A stretch of 64,000 nt of DNA, taken from assembly GCA_037893225.1 (NCBI GenBank), contig JAZGUH010000054.1, forward strand, positions 698,834 through 762,833, written 5' to 3'. A program made the position numbers and the translations under genes. Source of the stretch: Hippasteria phrygiana (taxonomy: Eukaryota > Echinodermata > Asteroidea > Valvatida > Goniasteridae). Below, piece after piece: positions 26,492-41,099 of the stretch (within the stretch, counting starts at the first letter, position 1; each line of letters starts with the position of its first letter). The notes below the pieces were generated by a model, which saw only the letters and a program-made list of their open reading frames with translations, had not been told where the DNA came from and did not search any database.

Positions 26492-28345
26492 TTGTGGAGA
26501 AAATTCAAACCTCGCAATGTTTATTTTCTTTCCGGCCAACATCTGTGTTCAGATTACCGTCTATTTATTGCTCCATGCATGTCAAATTCCCTGGGGTATG
26601 GACTTGCTTTACTCATTCATAATTGCATGAAATATCAACCAAATTCAGTAATTTTGACATGTATGGACAGCTTAGATCTGGCGCTACATGTTGCAATTAT
26701 CGGCGGCTTCTTAGAGTTAAAACTTGTGGAGAAAATTCAAACCTCGCAATGTTTATTTTCTTTCCGGCCAACATCTGTGTACATATTACCTTCTATTTAT
26801 TGCTCCATGCCTGTCAAATTCCCTAGGGTATGACTTGCTTTACTCATTCATAATTGCATGAAATATCAACCAAATACAGTACTTTTGACATGTATGTATA
26901 GCTTAGATCCGGCGCTACATGTTGCAATCATCGGCGGCTTCCTAGAGTTAAAACTTGTGGAGAAAATTCAAACCTCGCAATGTTTATTTTCTTTCCGGCC
27001 AACATCTGTGTACATATTACCTTCTATTTATTGCTCCATGCCTGTCAAATTCCCTGGGGTATGGACTTGCTTTACTCATTCATAATTGCATGAAATATCA
27101 ACCAAATACAGTAATTTTGACATGTATGGATAGCTTAGATCTGGCGCTACATGTTGCAATCATCGGCGGCTGCCTAGAGTTAAAACTTGTGGAGAAAATT
27201 CAAACCTCGCAATGTTTATTTTCTTTCCGGCCAACATCTGTGTACATATTACCTTCTATTTATTGCTCCATGCCTGTCAAATTCCCTGGGGTATGGACTT
27301 GCTTTACTCATTCATAATTGCATGAAATATCAACCAAATACAGTAATTTTGACATGTATGGATAGCTTAGATCTGGCGCTACATGTTGCAATCATCGGCG
27401 GCTGCCTAGAGTTAAAACTTGTGGAGAAAATTCAAACCTCGCAATGTTTATTTTCTTTCCGGCCAACATCTGTGTACATATTACCGTATATTTATTGCTC
27501 CATGCATGTCAAATTCCCTGGGGTATGGACTTGCTTTACTCATTCATAATTGCATGAAATATCAACCAAATGCAGTAATTTTGACATGTATGGATAGCTT
27601 AGATCTGGCGCTACATGTTGCAATCATCGGCGGCTTCTTAGAGTTAAAACTTGTGGAGAAAATTCAAACCTCGCAATGTTTATTTTCTTTCCGGCCAACA
27701 TCTGTGTACATATTACCTTCTATTTATTGCTCCATGCCTGTCAAATTCCCTAGGGTATGACTTGCTTTACTCATTCATAATTGCATGAAATATCAACCAA
27801 ATACAGTAATTTTGACATGTATGGATAGCTTAGATCTGGCGCTACATGTTGCAATCATCGGCGGCTTCTTAGAGTTAAAATTTGTGGAGAAAATTCAAAC
27901 CTCGCAATGATTATTTTCTTTCCGGCCAACATCTGTGTTCAGATTACCGTCTATTTATTGCTCCATGCATGTCAAATTCCCTGGGGTATGGACTTGCTTT
28001 ACTCATTCATAATTGCATGAAATATCAACCAAATACAGTAATTTTGACATGTATGGATAGCTTAGATCTGGCGCTACATGTTGCAATCATCGGCGGCTGC
28101 CTAGAGTTAAAACTTGTGGAGAAAATTCAAACCTCGCAATGTTTATTTTCTTTCCGGCCAACATCTGTGTACATATTACCGTATATTTATTGCTCCATGC
28201 ATGTCAAATTCCCTGGGGTATGGACTTGCTTTACTCATTCATAATTGCATGAAATATCAACCAAATACAGTAATTTTGACATGTATGGATAGCTTAGATC
28301 TGGCGCTACATGTTGCAATCATCGGCGGCTTCCCAGAGTTAAAAC
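25565..28345 (+). repeat. 12-monomer unit (2,781 bp), copy 1
   Basis: Order is T2-T3-T5-T6-T5-T6-T7-T7-T1-T6-T5-T1. A direct copy follows at 28346-31126. The fifth unit (26492) is a hybrid: it carries the T5 mark TTCAGATTA but not the T5 AATGATTATT. The eleventh unit (27882) is T5 here and T4 in the second copy; all differences I saw lie between about 27869 and 27943. Confidence 0.84.
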
Positions 28346-31126
28346 TTGTGGAGAAAATTCAAACCTCGCAATGTTTATTTTCTTTCCGGCCAACATCTGT
28401 GTACATATTACCGTCTATTTATTGCTCCATGCATGTCAAATTCCCTGGGGTATGGACTTGCTTTATTCATTCATAATTGCATGAAATATCAACCAAATGC
28501 AGTATTTTTGACATGTATGGATTGCTTAGATCTGGCGCTACATGTTGCAATCATCGGCGGCTTCTTAGAGTTAAAACTTGTGGAGAAAATTCAAACCTCG
28601 CAATGTTTATTTTCTTTCCGGCCAACATCTGTGTACATATTACGGTATATTTATTGCTCCATGCATGTCAAATTCCCTGGGGTATGGACTTGCTTTACTC
28701 ATTCATAATTGCATGAAATATCAACTAAATACAGTAATTTTGACATGTATGGATAGCTTAGATCTGGCGCTACATGTTGCAATCATCGGCGGCTTCTTAG
28801 AGTTAAAACCTGTGGAGAAAATTCAAACCTCGCAATGATTATTTTATTTCCGGCCAACATCTGTGTTCAGATTACCGTCTATTTATTGCTCCATGCATGT
28901 CAAATTCCCTGGGGTATGGACTTGCTTTACTCATTCATAATTGCATGAAATATCAACCAAATTCAGTAATTTTGACATGTATGGACAGCTTAGATCTGGC
29001 GCTACATGTTGCAATTATCGGCGGCTTCTTAGAGTTAAAACTTGTGGAGAAAATTCAAACCTCGCAATGTTTATTTTCTTTCCGGCCAACATCTGTGTAC
29101 ATATTACCTTCTATTTATTGCTCCATGCCTGTCAAATTCCCTAGGGTATGACTTGCTTTACTCATTCATAATTGCATGAAATATCAACCAAATACAGTAC
29201 TTTTGACATGTATGCATAGCTTAGATCTGGCGCTACATGTTGCAATCATCGGCGGCTTCCTAGAGTTAAAACTTGTGGAGAAAATTCAAACCTCGCAATG
29301 TTTATTTTCTTTCCGGCCAACATCTGTGTTCAGATTACCGTCTATTTATTGCTCCATGCATGTCAAATTCCCTGGGGTATGGACTTGCTTTACTCATTCA
29401 TAATTGCATGAAATATCAACCAAATTCAGTAATTTTGACATGTATGGACAGCTTAGATCTGGCGCTACATGTTGCAATTATCGGCGGCTTCTTAGAGTTA
29501 AAACTTGTGGAGAAAATTCAAACCTCGCAATGTTTATTTTCTTTCCGGCCAACATCTGTGTACATATTACCTTCTATTTATTGCTCCATGCCTGTCAAAT
29601 TCCCTAGGGTATGACTTGCTTTACTCATTCATAATTGCATGAAATATCAACCAAATACAGTACTTTTGACATGTATGTATAGCTTAGATCCGGCGCTACA
29701 TGTTGCAATCATCGGCGGCTTCCTAGAGTTAAAACTTGTGGAGAAAATTCAAACCTCGCAATGTTTATTTTCTTTCCGGCCAACATCTGTGTACATATTA
29801 CCTTCTATTTATTGCTCCATGCCTGTCAAATTCCCTGGGGTATGGACTTGCTTTACTCATTCATAATTGCATGAAATATCAACCAAATACAGTAATTTTG
29901 ACATGTATGGATAGCTTAGATCTGGCGCTACATGTTGCAATCATCGGCGGCTGCCTAGAGTTAAAACTTGTGGAGAAAATTCAAACCTCGCAATGTTTAT
30001 TTTCTTTCCGGCCAACATCTGTGTACATATTACCTTCTATTTATTGCTCCATGCCTGTCAAATTCCCTGGGGTATGGACTTGCTTTACTCATTCATAATT
30101 GCATGAAATATCAACCAAATACAGTAATTTTGACATGTATGGATAGCTTAGATCTGGCGCTACATGTTGCAATCATCGGCGGCTGCCTAGAGTTAAAACT
30201 TGTGGAGAAAATTCAAACCTCGCAATGTTTATTTTCTTTCCGGCCAACATCTGTGTACATATTACCGTATATTTATTGCTCCATGCATGTCAAATTCCCT
30301 GGGGTATGGACTTGCTTTACTCATTCATAATTGCATGAAATATCAACCAAATGCAGTAATTTTGACATGTATGGATAGCTTAGATCTGGCGCTACATGTT
30401 GCAATCATCGGCGGCTTCTTAGAGTTAAAACTTGTGGAGAAAATTCAAACCTCGCAATGTTTATTTTCTTTCCGGCCAACATCTGTGTACATATTACCTT
30501 CTATTTATTGCTCCATGCCTGTCAAATTCCCTAGGGTATGACTTGCTTTACTCATTCATAATTGCATGAAATATCAACCAAATACAGTAATTTTGACATG
30601 TATGGATAGCTTAGATCTGGCGCTACATGTTGCAATCATCGGCGGCTTCCTAGAGTTAAAATTTGTGGAGAAAATTCAAACCTCGCAATGTTTATTTTCT
30701 TTCCGGCCAACATCTGTGTACATGTTACCGTCTATTTATTGCTCCATGCATGTCAAATTCCCTGGGGTATGGACTTGCTTTACTCATTCATAATTGCATG
30801 AAATATCAACCAAATACAGTAATTTTGACATGTATGGATAGCTTAGATCTGGCGCTACATGTTGCAATCATCGGCGGCTGCCTAGAGTTAAAACTTGTGG
30901 AGAAAATTCAAACCTCGCAATGTTTATTTTCTTTCCGGCCAACATCTGTGTACATATTACCGTATATTTATTGCTCCATGCATGTCAAATTCCCTGGGGT
31001 ATGGACTTGCTTTACTCATTCATAATTGCATGAAATATCAACCAAATACAGTAATTTTGACATGTATGGATAGCTTAGATCTGGCGCTACATGTTGCAAT
31101 CATCGGCGGCTTCCCAGAGTTAAAAC
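28346..31126 (+). repeat. 12-monomer unit (2,781 bp), copy 2
   Basis: Order is T2-T3-T5-T6-T5-T6-T7-T7-T1-T6-T4-T1. It matches the preceding 2,781 bp except at the T6/T4 junction and the front of the T4 at 30663. Two monomers (31127-31590, T2-T5) separate it from the next block. Confidence 0.84.
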
Positions 31127-32749
31127 TTGTGGAGAAAATTCAAACCTCGCAATGTTTATTTTCTTTCCGGCCAACATCTGTGTACATATTACCGTCTATT
31201 TATTGCTCCATGCATGTCAAATTCCCTGGGGTATGGACTTGCTTTACTCATTCATAATTGCATGAAATATCAACCAAATGCAGTAATTTTGACATGTATG
31301 TATAGCTTAGATCTGGCGCTACATGTTGCAATCATCGGCGGCTTCTTAGAGTTAAAACTTGTGGAGAAAATTCAAACCTCGCAATGATTATTTTCTTTCC
31401 GGCCAACATCTGTGTTCAGATTACCGTCTATTTATTGCTCCATGCATGTCAAATTCCCTGGGGTATGGACTTGCTTTACTCATTCATAATTGCATGAAAT
31501 ATCAACCAAATACAGTAATTTTGACATGTATGGATAGCTTAGATCTGGCGCTACATGTTGCAATCATCGGCGGCTGCCTAGAGTTAAAACTTGTGGAGAA
31601 AATTCAAACCTCGCAATGTTTATTTTCTTTCCGGCCAACATCTGTGTACATATTACCGTATATTTATTGCTCCATGCATGTCAAATTCCCTGGGGTATGG
31701 ACTTGCTTTACTCATTCATAATTGCATGAAATATCAACCAAATACAGTAATTTTGACATGTATGGATAGCTTAGATCTGGCGCTACATGTTGCAATCATC
31801 GGCGGCTTCCCAGAGTTAAAACTTGTGGAGAAAATTCAAACCTCGCAATGTTTATTTTCTTTCCGGCCAACATCTGTGTACATATTACCGTCTATTTATT
31901 GCTCCATGCATGTCAAATTCCCTGGGGTATGGACTTGCTTTATTCATTCATAATTGCATGAAATATCAACCAAATGCAGTATTTTTGACATGTATGGATT
32001 GCTTAGATCTGGCGCTACATGTTGCAATCATCGGCGGCTTCTTAGAGTTAAAACTTGTGGAGAAAATTCAAACCTCGCAATGTTTATTTTCTTTCCGGCC
32101 AACATCTGTGTACATATTACGGTATATTTATTGCTCCATGCATGTCAAATTCCCTGGGGTATGGACTTGCTTTACTCATTCATAATTGCATGAAATATCA
32201 ACTAAATACAGTAATTTTGACATGTATGGATAGCTTAGATCTGGCGCTACATGTTGCAATCATCGGCGGCTTCTTAGAGTTAAAACCTGTGGAGAAAATT
32301 CAAACCTCGCAATGATTATTTTATTTCCGGCCAACATCTGTGTTCAGATTACCGTCTATTTATTGCTCCATGCATGTCAAATTCCCTGGGGTATGGACTT
32401 GCTTTACTCATTCATAATTGCATGAAATATCAACCAAATTCAGTAATTTTGACATGTATGGACAGCTTAGATCTGGCGCTACATGTTGCAATTATCGGCG
32501 GCTTCTTAGAGTTAAAACTTGTGGAGAAAATTCAAACCTCGCAATGTTTATTTTCTTTCCGGCCAACATCTGTGTACATATTACCTTCTATTTATTGCTC
32601 CATGCCTGTCAAATTCCCTAGGGTATGACTTGCTTTACTCATTCATAATTGCATGAAATATCAACCAAATACAGTACTTTTGACATGTATGCATAGCTTA
32701 GATCTGGCGCTACATGTTGCAATCATCGGCGGCTTCCTAGAGTTAAAAC
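30432..32749 (+). repeat. 10-monomer block, copy 2 of three dispersed copies
   Basis: Same order and rare marks as 24174-26491, 6,258 bp away. It overlaps the end of the preceding 12-mer and the start of the following 13-mer, which shows that the block boundaries are nested rather than a simple series. Confidence 0.8.
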
Positions 32750-34605
32750 TTGTGGAGAAAATTCAAACCTCGCAATGTTTATTTTCTTTCCGGCCAACAT
32801 CTGTGTACATATTACCTTCTATTTATTGCTCCATGCATGTCAAATTCCCTGGGGTATGGACTTGCTTTACTCATTCATAATTGCATGAAATATCAACCAA
32901 ATACAGTAATTTTGACATGTATGGATAGCTTAGATCTGGCGCTACATGTTGCAATCATCGGCGGCTGCCTAGAGTTAAAACTTGTGGAGAAAATTCAAAC
33001 CTCGCAATGTTTATTTTCTTTCCGGCCAACATCTGTGTACATATTACCGTATATTTATTGCTCCATGCATGTCAAATTCCCTGGGGTATGGACTTGCTTT
33101 ACTCATTCATAATTGCATGAAATATCAACCAAATACAGTAATTTTGACATGTATGGATAGCTTAGATCTGGCGCTACATGTTGCAATCATCGGCGGCTTC
33201 CCAGAGTTAAAACTTGTGGAGAAAATTCAAACCTCGCAATGTTTATTTTCTTTCCGGCCAACATCTGTGTACATATTACCGTCTATTTATTGCTCCATGC
33301 ATGTCAAATTCCCTGGGGTATGGACTTGCTTTATTCATTCATAATTGCATGAAATATCAACCAAATGCAGTATTTTTGACATGTATGGATAGCTTAGATC
33401 TGGCGCTACATGTTGCAATCATCGGCGGCTTCTTAGAGTTAAAACTTGTGGAGAAAATTCAAACCTCGCAATGTTTATTTTCTTTCCGGCCAACATCTGT
33501 GTACATATTATGGTATATTTATTGCTCCATGCATGTCAAATTCCCTGGGGTATGGACTTGCTTTACTCATTCATAATTGCATGAAATATCAACTAAATAC
33601 AGTAATTTTGACATGTATGGATAGCTTAGATCTGGCGCTACATGTTGCAATCATCGGCGGCTTCCTAGAGTTAAAATTTGTGGAGAAAATTCAAACCTCG
33701 CAATGTTTATTTTCTTTCCGGCCAACATCTGTGTACATGTTACCGTCTATTTATTGCTCCATGCATGTCAAATTCCCTGGGGTATGGACTTGCTTTACTC
33801 ATTCATAATTGCATGAAATATCAACCAAATGCAGTAATGTTGACATGTATGTATAGCTTAGATCTGGCGCTACATGTTGCAATCATCGGCGGCTTCTTAG
33901 AGTTAAAACTTGTGGAGAAAATTCAAACCTCGCAATGATTATTTTATTTCCGGCCAACATCTGTGTTCAGATTACCGTCTATTTATTGCTCCATGCATGT
34001 CAAATTCCCTGGGGTATGGACTTGCTTTACTCATTCATAATTGCATGAAATATCAACCAAATTCAGTAATTTTGACATGTATGGACAGCTTAGATCTGGC
34101 GCTACATGTTGCAATTATCGGCGGCTTCTTAGAGTTAAAACTTGTGGAGAAAATTCAAACCTCGCAATGTTTATTTTCTTTCCGGCCAACATCTGTGTAC
34201 ATATTACCTTCTATTTATTGCTCCATGCCTGTCAAATTCCCTGGGGTATGGACTTGCTTTACTCATTCATAATTGCATGAAATATCAACCAAATACAGTA
34301 ATTTTGACATGTATGGATAGCTTAGATCTGGCGCTACATGTTGCAATCATCGGCGGCTTCCTAGAGTTAAAACTTGTGGAGAAAATTCAAACCTCGCAAT
34401 GTTTATTTTCTTTCCGGCCAACATCTGTGTACATATTACCTTCTATTTATTGCTCCATGCCTGTCAAATTCCCTGGGGTATGGACTTGCTTTACTCATTC
34501 ATAATTGCATGAAATATCAACCAAATACAGTAATTTTGACATGTATGGATAGCTTAGATCTGGCGCTACATGTTGCAATCATCGGCGGCTGCCTAGAGTT
34601 AAAAC
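31591..34605 (+). repeat. 13-monomer unit (3,015 bp), copy 1
   Basis: Order is T1-T2-T3-T5-T6-T7-T1-T2-T3-T4-T5-T7-T7. It recurs at 35069-38083 (3,478 bp away) and as the first half of 42259-48289. The T4 at 33678 has the private variant AGTAATGTTG. Two monomers (34606-35068, T6-T4) link it to the next copy. Confidence 0.84.
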
Positions 34606-35068
34606 TTGTGGAGAAAATTCAAACCTCGCAATGTTTATTTTCTTTCCGGCCAACATCTGTGTACATATTACCTTCTATTTATTGCTCCATGCCTGTCAAA
34701 TTCCCTAGGGTATGACTTGCTTTACTCATTCATAATTGCATGAAATATCAACCAAATACAGTAATTTTGACATGTATGGATAGCTTAGATCTGGCGCTAC
34801 ATGTTGCAATCATCGGCGGCTTCCTAGAGTTAAAATTTGTGGAGAAAATTCAAACCTCGCAATGTTTATTTTCTTTCCGGCCAACATCTGTGTACATGTT
34901 ACCGTCTATTTATTGCTCCATGCATGTCAAATTCCCTGGGGTATGGACTTGCTTTACTCATTCATAATTGCATGAAATATCAACCAAATACAGTAATTTT
35001 GACATGTATGGATAGCTTAGATCTGGCGCTACATGTTGCAATCATCGGCGGCTGCCTAGAGTTAAAAC

Positions 35069-38000
35069 TTGTGGAGAAAATTCAAACCTCGCAATGTTTA
35101 TTTTCTTTCCGGCCAACATCTGTGTACATATTACCGTATATTTATTGCTCCATGCATGTCAAATTCCCTGGGGTATGGACTTGCTTTACTCATTCATAAT
35201 TGCATGAAATATCAACCAAATACAGTAATTTTGACATGTATGGATAGCTTAGATCTGGCGCTACATGTTGCAATCATCGGCGGCTTCCCAGAGTTAAAAC
35301 TTGTGGAGAAAATTCAAACCTCGCAATGTTTATTTTCTTTCCGGCCAACATCTGTGTACATATTACCGTCTATTTATTGCTCCATGCATGTCAAATTCCC
35401 TGGGGTATGGACTTGCTTTATTCATTCATAATTGCATGAAATATCAACCAAATGCAGTATTTTTGACATGTATGGATTGCTTAGATCTGGCGCTACATGT
35501 TGCAATCATCGGCGGCTTCTTAGAGTTAAAACTTGTGGAGAAAATTCAAACCTCGCAATGTTTATTTTCTTTCCGGCCAACATCTGTGTACATATTACGG
35601 TATATTTATTGCTCCATGCATGTCAAATTCCCTGGGGTATGGACTTGCTTTACTCATTCATAATTGCATGAAATATCAACTAAATACAGTAATTTTGACA
35701 TGTATGGATAGCTTAGATCTGGCGCTACATGTTGCAATCATCGGCGGCTTCTTAGAGTTAAAACCTGTGGAGAAAATTCAAACCTCGCAATGATTATTTT
35801 ATTTCCGGCCAACATCTGTGTTCAGATTACCGTCTATTTATTGCTCCATGCATGTCAAATTCCCTGGGGTATGGACTTGCTTTACTCATTCATAATTGCA
35901 TGAAATATCAACCAAATTCAGTAATTTTGACATGTATGGACAGCTTAGATCTGGCGCTACATGTTGCAATTATCGGCGGCTTCTTAGAGTTAAAACTTGT
36001 GGAGAAAATTCAAACCTCGCAATGTTTATTTTCTTTCCGGCCAACATCTGTGTACATATTACCTTCTATTTATTGCTCCATGCCTGTCAAATTCCCTAGG
36101 GTATGACTTGCTTTACTCATTCATAATTGCATGAAATATCAACCAAATACAGTACTTTTGACATGTATGCATAGCTTAGATCTGGCGCTACATGTTGCAA
36201 TCATCGGCGGCTTCCTAGAGTTAAAACTTGTGGAGAAAATTCAAACCTCGCAATGTTTATTTTCTTTCCGGCCAACATCTGTGTACATATTACCTTCTAT
36301 TTATTGCTCCATGCATGTCAAATTCCCTGGGGTATGGACTTGCTTTACTCATTCATAATTGCATGAAATATCAACCAAATACAGTAATTTTGACATGTAT
36401 GGATAGCTTAGATCTGGCGCTACATGTTGCAATCATCGGCGGCTGCCTAGAGTTAAAACTTGTGGAGAAAATTCAAACCTCGCAATGTTTATTTTCTTTC
36501 CGGCCAACATCTGTGTACATATTACCGTATATTTATTGCTCCATGCATGTCAAATTCCCTGGGGTATGGACTTGCTTTACTCATTCATAATTGCATGAAA
36601 TATCAACCAAATACAGTAATTTTGACATGTATGGATAGCTTAGATCTGGCGCTACATGTTGCAATCATCGGCGGCTTCCCAGAGTTAAAACTTGTGGAGA
36701 AAATTCAAACCTCGCAATGTTTATTTTCTTTCCGGCCAACATCTGTGTACATATTACCGTCTATTTATTGCTCCATGCATGTCAAATTCCCTGGGGTATG
36801 GACTTGCTTTATTCATTCATAATTGCATGAAATATCAACCAAATGCAGTATTTTTGACATGTATGGATAGCTTAGATCTGGCGCTACATGTTGCAATCAT
36901 CGGCGGCTTCTTAGAGTTAAAACTTGTGGAGAAAATTCAAACCTCGCAATGTTTATTTTCTTTCCGGCCAACATCTGTGTACATATTATGGTATATTTAT
37001 TGCTCCATGCATGTCAAATTCCCTGGGGTATGGACTTGCTTTACTCATTCATAATTGCATGAAATATCAACTAAATACAGTAATTTTGACATGTATGGAT
37101 AGCTTAGATCTGGCGCTACATGTTGCAATCATCGGCGGCTTCCTAGAGTTAAAATTTGTGGAGAAAATTCAAACCTCGCAATGTTTATTTTCTTTCCGGC
37201 CAACATCTGTGTACATGTTACCGTCTATTTATTGCTCCATGCATGTCAAATTCCCTGGGGTATGGACTTGCTTTACTCATTCATAATTGCATGAAATATC
37301 AACCAAATGCAGTAATTTTGACATGTATGTATAGCTTAGATCTGGCGCTACATGTTGCAATCATCGGCGGCTTCTTAGAGTTAAAACTTGTGGAGAAAAT
37401 TCAAACCTCGCAATGATTATTTTATTTCCGGCCAACATCTGTGTTCAGATTACCGTCTATTTATTGCTCCATGCGTGTCAAATTCCCTGGGGTATGGACT
37501 TGCTTTACTCATTCATAATTGCATGAAATATCAACCAAATTCAGTAATTTTGACATGTATGGACAGCTTAGATCTGGCGCTACATGTTGCAATTATCGGC
37601 GGCTTCTTAGAGTTAAAACTTGTGGAGAAAATTCAAACCTCGCAATGTTTATTTTCTTTCCGGCCAACATCTGTGTACATATTACCTTCTATTTATTGCT
37701 CCATGCCTGTCAAATTCCCTGGGGTATGGACTTGCTTTACTCATTCATAATTGCATGAAATATCAACCAAATACAGTAATTTTGACATGTATGGATAGCT
37801 TAGATCTGGCGCTACATGTTGCAATCATCGGCGGCTTCCTAGAGTTAAAACTTGTGGAGAAAATTCAAACCTCGCAATGTTTATTTTCTTTCCGGCCAAC
37901 ATCTGTGTACATATTACCTTCTATTTATTGCTCCATGCCTGTCAAATTCCCTGGGGTATGGACTTGCTTTACTCATTCATAATTGCATGAAATATCAACC

Positions 38001-41000
38001 AAATACAGTAATTGTGACATGTATGGATAGCTTAGATCTGGCGCTACATGTTGCAATCATCGGCGGCTGCCTAGAGTTAAAACTTGTGGAGAAAATTCAA
38101 ACCTCGCAATGTTTATTTTCTTTCCGGCCAACATCTGTGTACATATTACCGTATATTTATTGCTCCATGCATGTCAAATTCCCTGGGGTATGGACTTGCT
38201 TTACTCATTCATAATTGCATGAAATATCAACCAAATACAGTAATTTTGACATGTATGGATAGCTTAGATCTGGCGCTACATGTTGCAATCATCGGCGGCT
38301 TCCCAGAGTTAAAACTTGTGGAGAAAATTCAAACCTCGCAATGTTTATTTTCTTTCCGGCCAACATCTGTGTACATATTACGGTATATTTATTGCTCCAT
38401 GCATGTCAAATTCCCTGGGGTATGGACTTGCTTTACTCATTCATAATTGCATGAAATATCAACTAAATACAGTAATTTTGACATGTATGGATAGCTTAGA
38501 TCTGGCGCTACATGTTGCAATCATCGGCGGCTTCCTAGAGTTAAAATTTGTGGAGAAAATTCAAACCTCGCAATGTTTATTTTCTTTCCGGCCAACATCT
38601 GTGTACATGTTACCGTCTATTTATTGCTCCATGCCTGTCAAATTCCCTGGGGTATGGACTTGCTTTACTCATTCATAATTGCATGAAATATCAACCAAAT
38701 GCAGTAATTTTGACATGTATGTATAGCTTAGATCTGGCGCTACATGTTGCAATCATCGGCGGCTTCTTAGAGTTAAAACTTGTGGAGAAAATTCAAACCT
38801 CGCAATGATTATTTTCTTTCCGGCCAACATCTGTGTTCAGATTACCGTCTATTTATTGCTCCATGCATGTCAAATTCCCTGGGGTATGGACTTGCTTTAC
38901 TCATTCATAATTGCATGAAATATCAACCAAATTCAGTAATTTTGACATGTATGGACAGCTTAGATCTGGCGCTACATGTTGCAATTATCGGCGGCTTCTT
39001 AGAGTTAAAACTTGTGGAGAAAATTCAAACCTCGCAATGATTATTTTCTTTCCGGCCAACATCTGTGTTCAGATTACCGTCTATTTATTGCTCCATGCCT
39101 GTCAAATTCCCTGGGGTATGGACTTGCTTTACTCATTCATAATTGCATGAAATATCAACCAAATTCAGTAATTTTGACATGTATGGACAGCTTAGATCTG
39201 GCGCTACATGTTGCAATTATCGGCGGCTTCTTAGAGTTCAAACTTGTGGAGAAAATTCAAACCTCGCAATGTTTATTTTCTTTCCGGCCAACATCTGTGT
39301 ACATATTACCTTCTATTTATTGCTCCATGCCTGTCAAATTCCCTGGGGTATGGACTTGCTTTACTCATTCATAATTGCATGAAATATCAACCAAATACAG
39401 TAATTTTGACATGTATGGATAGCTTAGATCTGGCGCTACATGTTGCAATCATCGGCGGCTGCCTAGAGTTAAAACTTGTGGAGAAAATTCAAACCTCGCA
39501 ATGTTTATTTTCTTTCCGGCCAACATCTGTGTACATATTACCGTATATTTATTGCTCCATGCATGTCAAATTCCCTGGGGTATGGACTTGCTTTACTCAT
39601 TCATAATTGCATGAAATATCAACCAAATACAGTAATTTTGACATGTATGGATAGCTTAGATCTGGCGCTACATGTTGCAATCATCGGCGGCTTCCCAGAG
39701 TTAAAACTTGTGGAGAAAATTCAAACCTCGCAATGTTTATTTTCTTTCCGGCCAACATCTGTGTTCAGATTACCGTCTATTTATTGCTCCATGCATGTCA
39801 AATTCCCTGGGGTATGGACTTGCTTTATTCATTCATAATTGCATGAAATATCAACCAAATGCAGTATTTTTGACATGTATGGATAGCTTAGATCTGGCGC
39901 TACATGTTGCAATCATCGGCGGCTTCTTAGAGTTAAAACTTGTGGAGAAAATTCAAACCTCGCAATGTTTATTTTCTTTCCGGCCAACATCTGTGTACAT
40001 ATTACGGTATATTTATTGCTCCATGCATGTCAAATTCCCTGGGGTATGGACTTGCTTTACTCATTCATAATTGCATGAAATATCAACTAAATACAGTAAT
40101 TTTGACATGTATGGATAGCTTAGATCTGGCGCTACATGTTGCAATCATCGGCGGCTTCCTATAGTTAAAATTTGTGGAGAAAATTCAAACCTCGCAATGT
40201 TTATTTTCTTTCCGGCCAACATCTGTGTACATGTTACCGTCTATTTATTGCTCCATGCATGTCAAATTCCCTGGGGTATGGACTTGCTTTACTCATTCAT
40301 AATTGCATGAAATATCAACCAAATGCAGTAATTTTGACATGTATGTATAGCTTAGATCTGGCGCTACATGTTGCAATCATCGGCGGCTTCTTAGAGTTAA
40401 AACTTGTGGAGAAAATTCAAACCTCGCAATGATTATTTTCTTTCCGGCCAACATCTGTGTTCAGATTACCGTCTATTTATTGCTCCATGCATGTCAAATT
40501 CCCTGGGGTATGGACTTGCTTTACTCATTCATAATTGCATGAAATATCAACCAAATTCAGTAATTTTGACATGTATGGACAGCTTAGATCTGGCGCTACA
40601 TGTTGCAATTATCGGCGGCTTCTTAGAGTTAAAACTTGTGGAGAAAATTCAAACCTCGCAATGTTTATTTTCTTTCCGGCCAACATCTGTGTACATATTA
40701 CCTTCTATTTATTGCTCCATGCCTGTCAAATTCCCTGGGGTATGGACTTGCTTTACTCATTCATAATTGCATGAAATATCAACCAAATACAGTAATTTTG
40801 ACATGTATGGATAGCTTAGATCTGGCGCTACATGTTGCAATCATCGGCGGCTTCCTAGAGTTAAAACTTGTGGAGAAAATTCAAACCTCGCAATGTTTAT
40901 TTTCTTTCCGGCCAACATCTGTGTACATATTACCTTCTATTTATTGCTCCATGCCTGTCAAATTCCCTGGGGTATGGACTTGCTTTACTCATTCATAATT

Positions 41001-41099
41001 GCATGAAATATCAACCAAATACAGTAATTTTGACATGTATGGATAGCTTAGATCTGGCGCTACATGTTGCAATCATCGGCGGCTGCCTAGAGTTAAAAC
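35069..41099 (+). repeat. 26-monomer block (6,031 bp), copy A
   Basis: Order is T1-T2-T3-T5-T6-T7-T1-T2-T3-T4-T5-T7-T7-T1-T3-T4-T5-T5-T7-T1-T5h-T3-T4-T5-T7-T7, where T5h is the hybrid unit at 39708. The same order occurs at 42259-48289. Marks seen only in copy A are G at 37475 (GCGTGTC), G at 38014 (AATTGTGAC) and T at 40162 (CCTATAG). The block contains the unusual T1-T3 junction at 38316 and a doubled T5 at 38780 and 39012. Confidence 0.87.
39708..39939 (+). repeat. Hybrid monomer T5h (T2 with a T5 patch)
   Basis: The unit starts with the ordinary AATGTTTATT, then has the T5-specific GTGTTCAGATTA, then the T2-specific TTTATTCATTC and AAATGCAGTATTTTTG. A short T5 patch therefore sits inside a T2 unit. 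The same hybrid occurs at 46898 and 50146, as expected if the patch arose once and was copied with its block. Confidence 0.85.
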
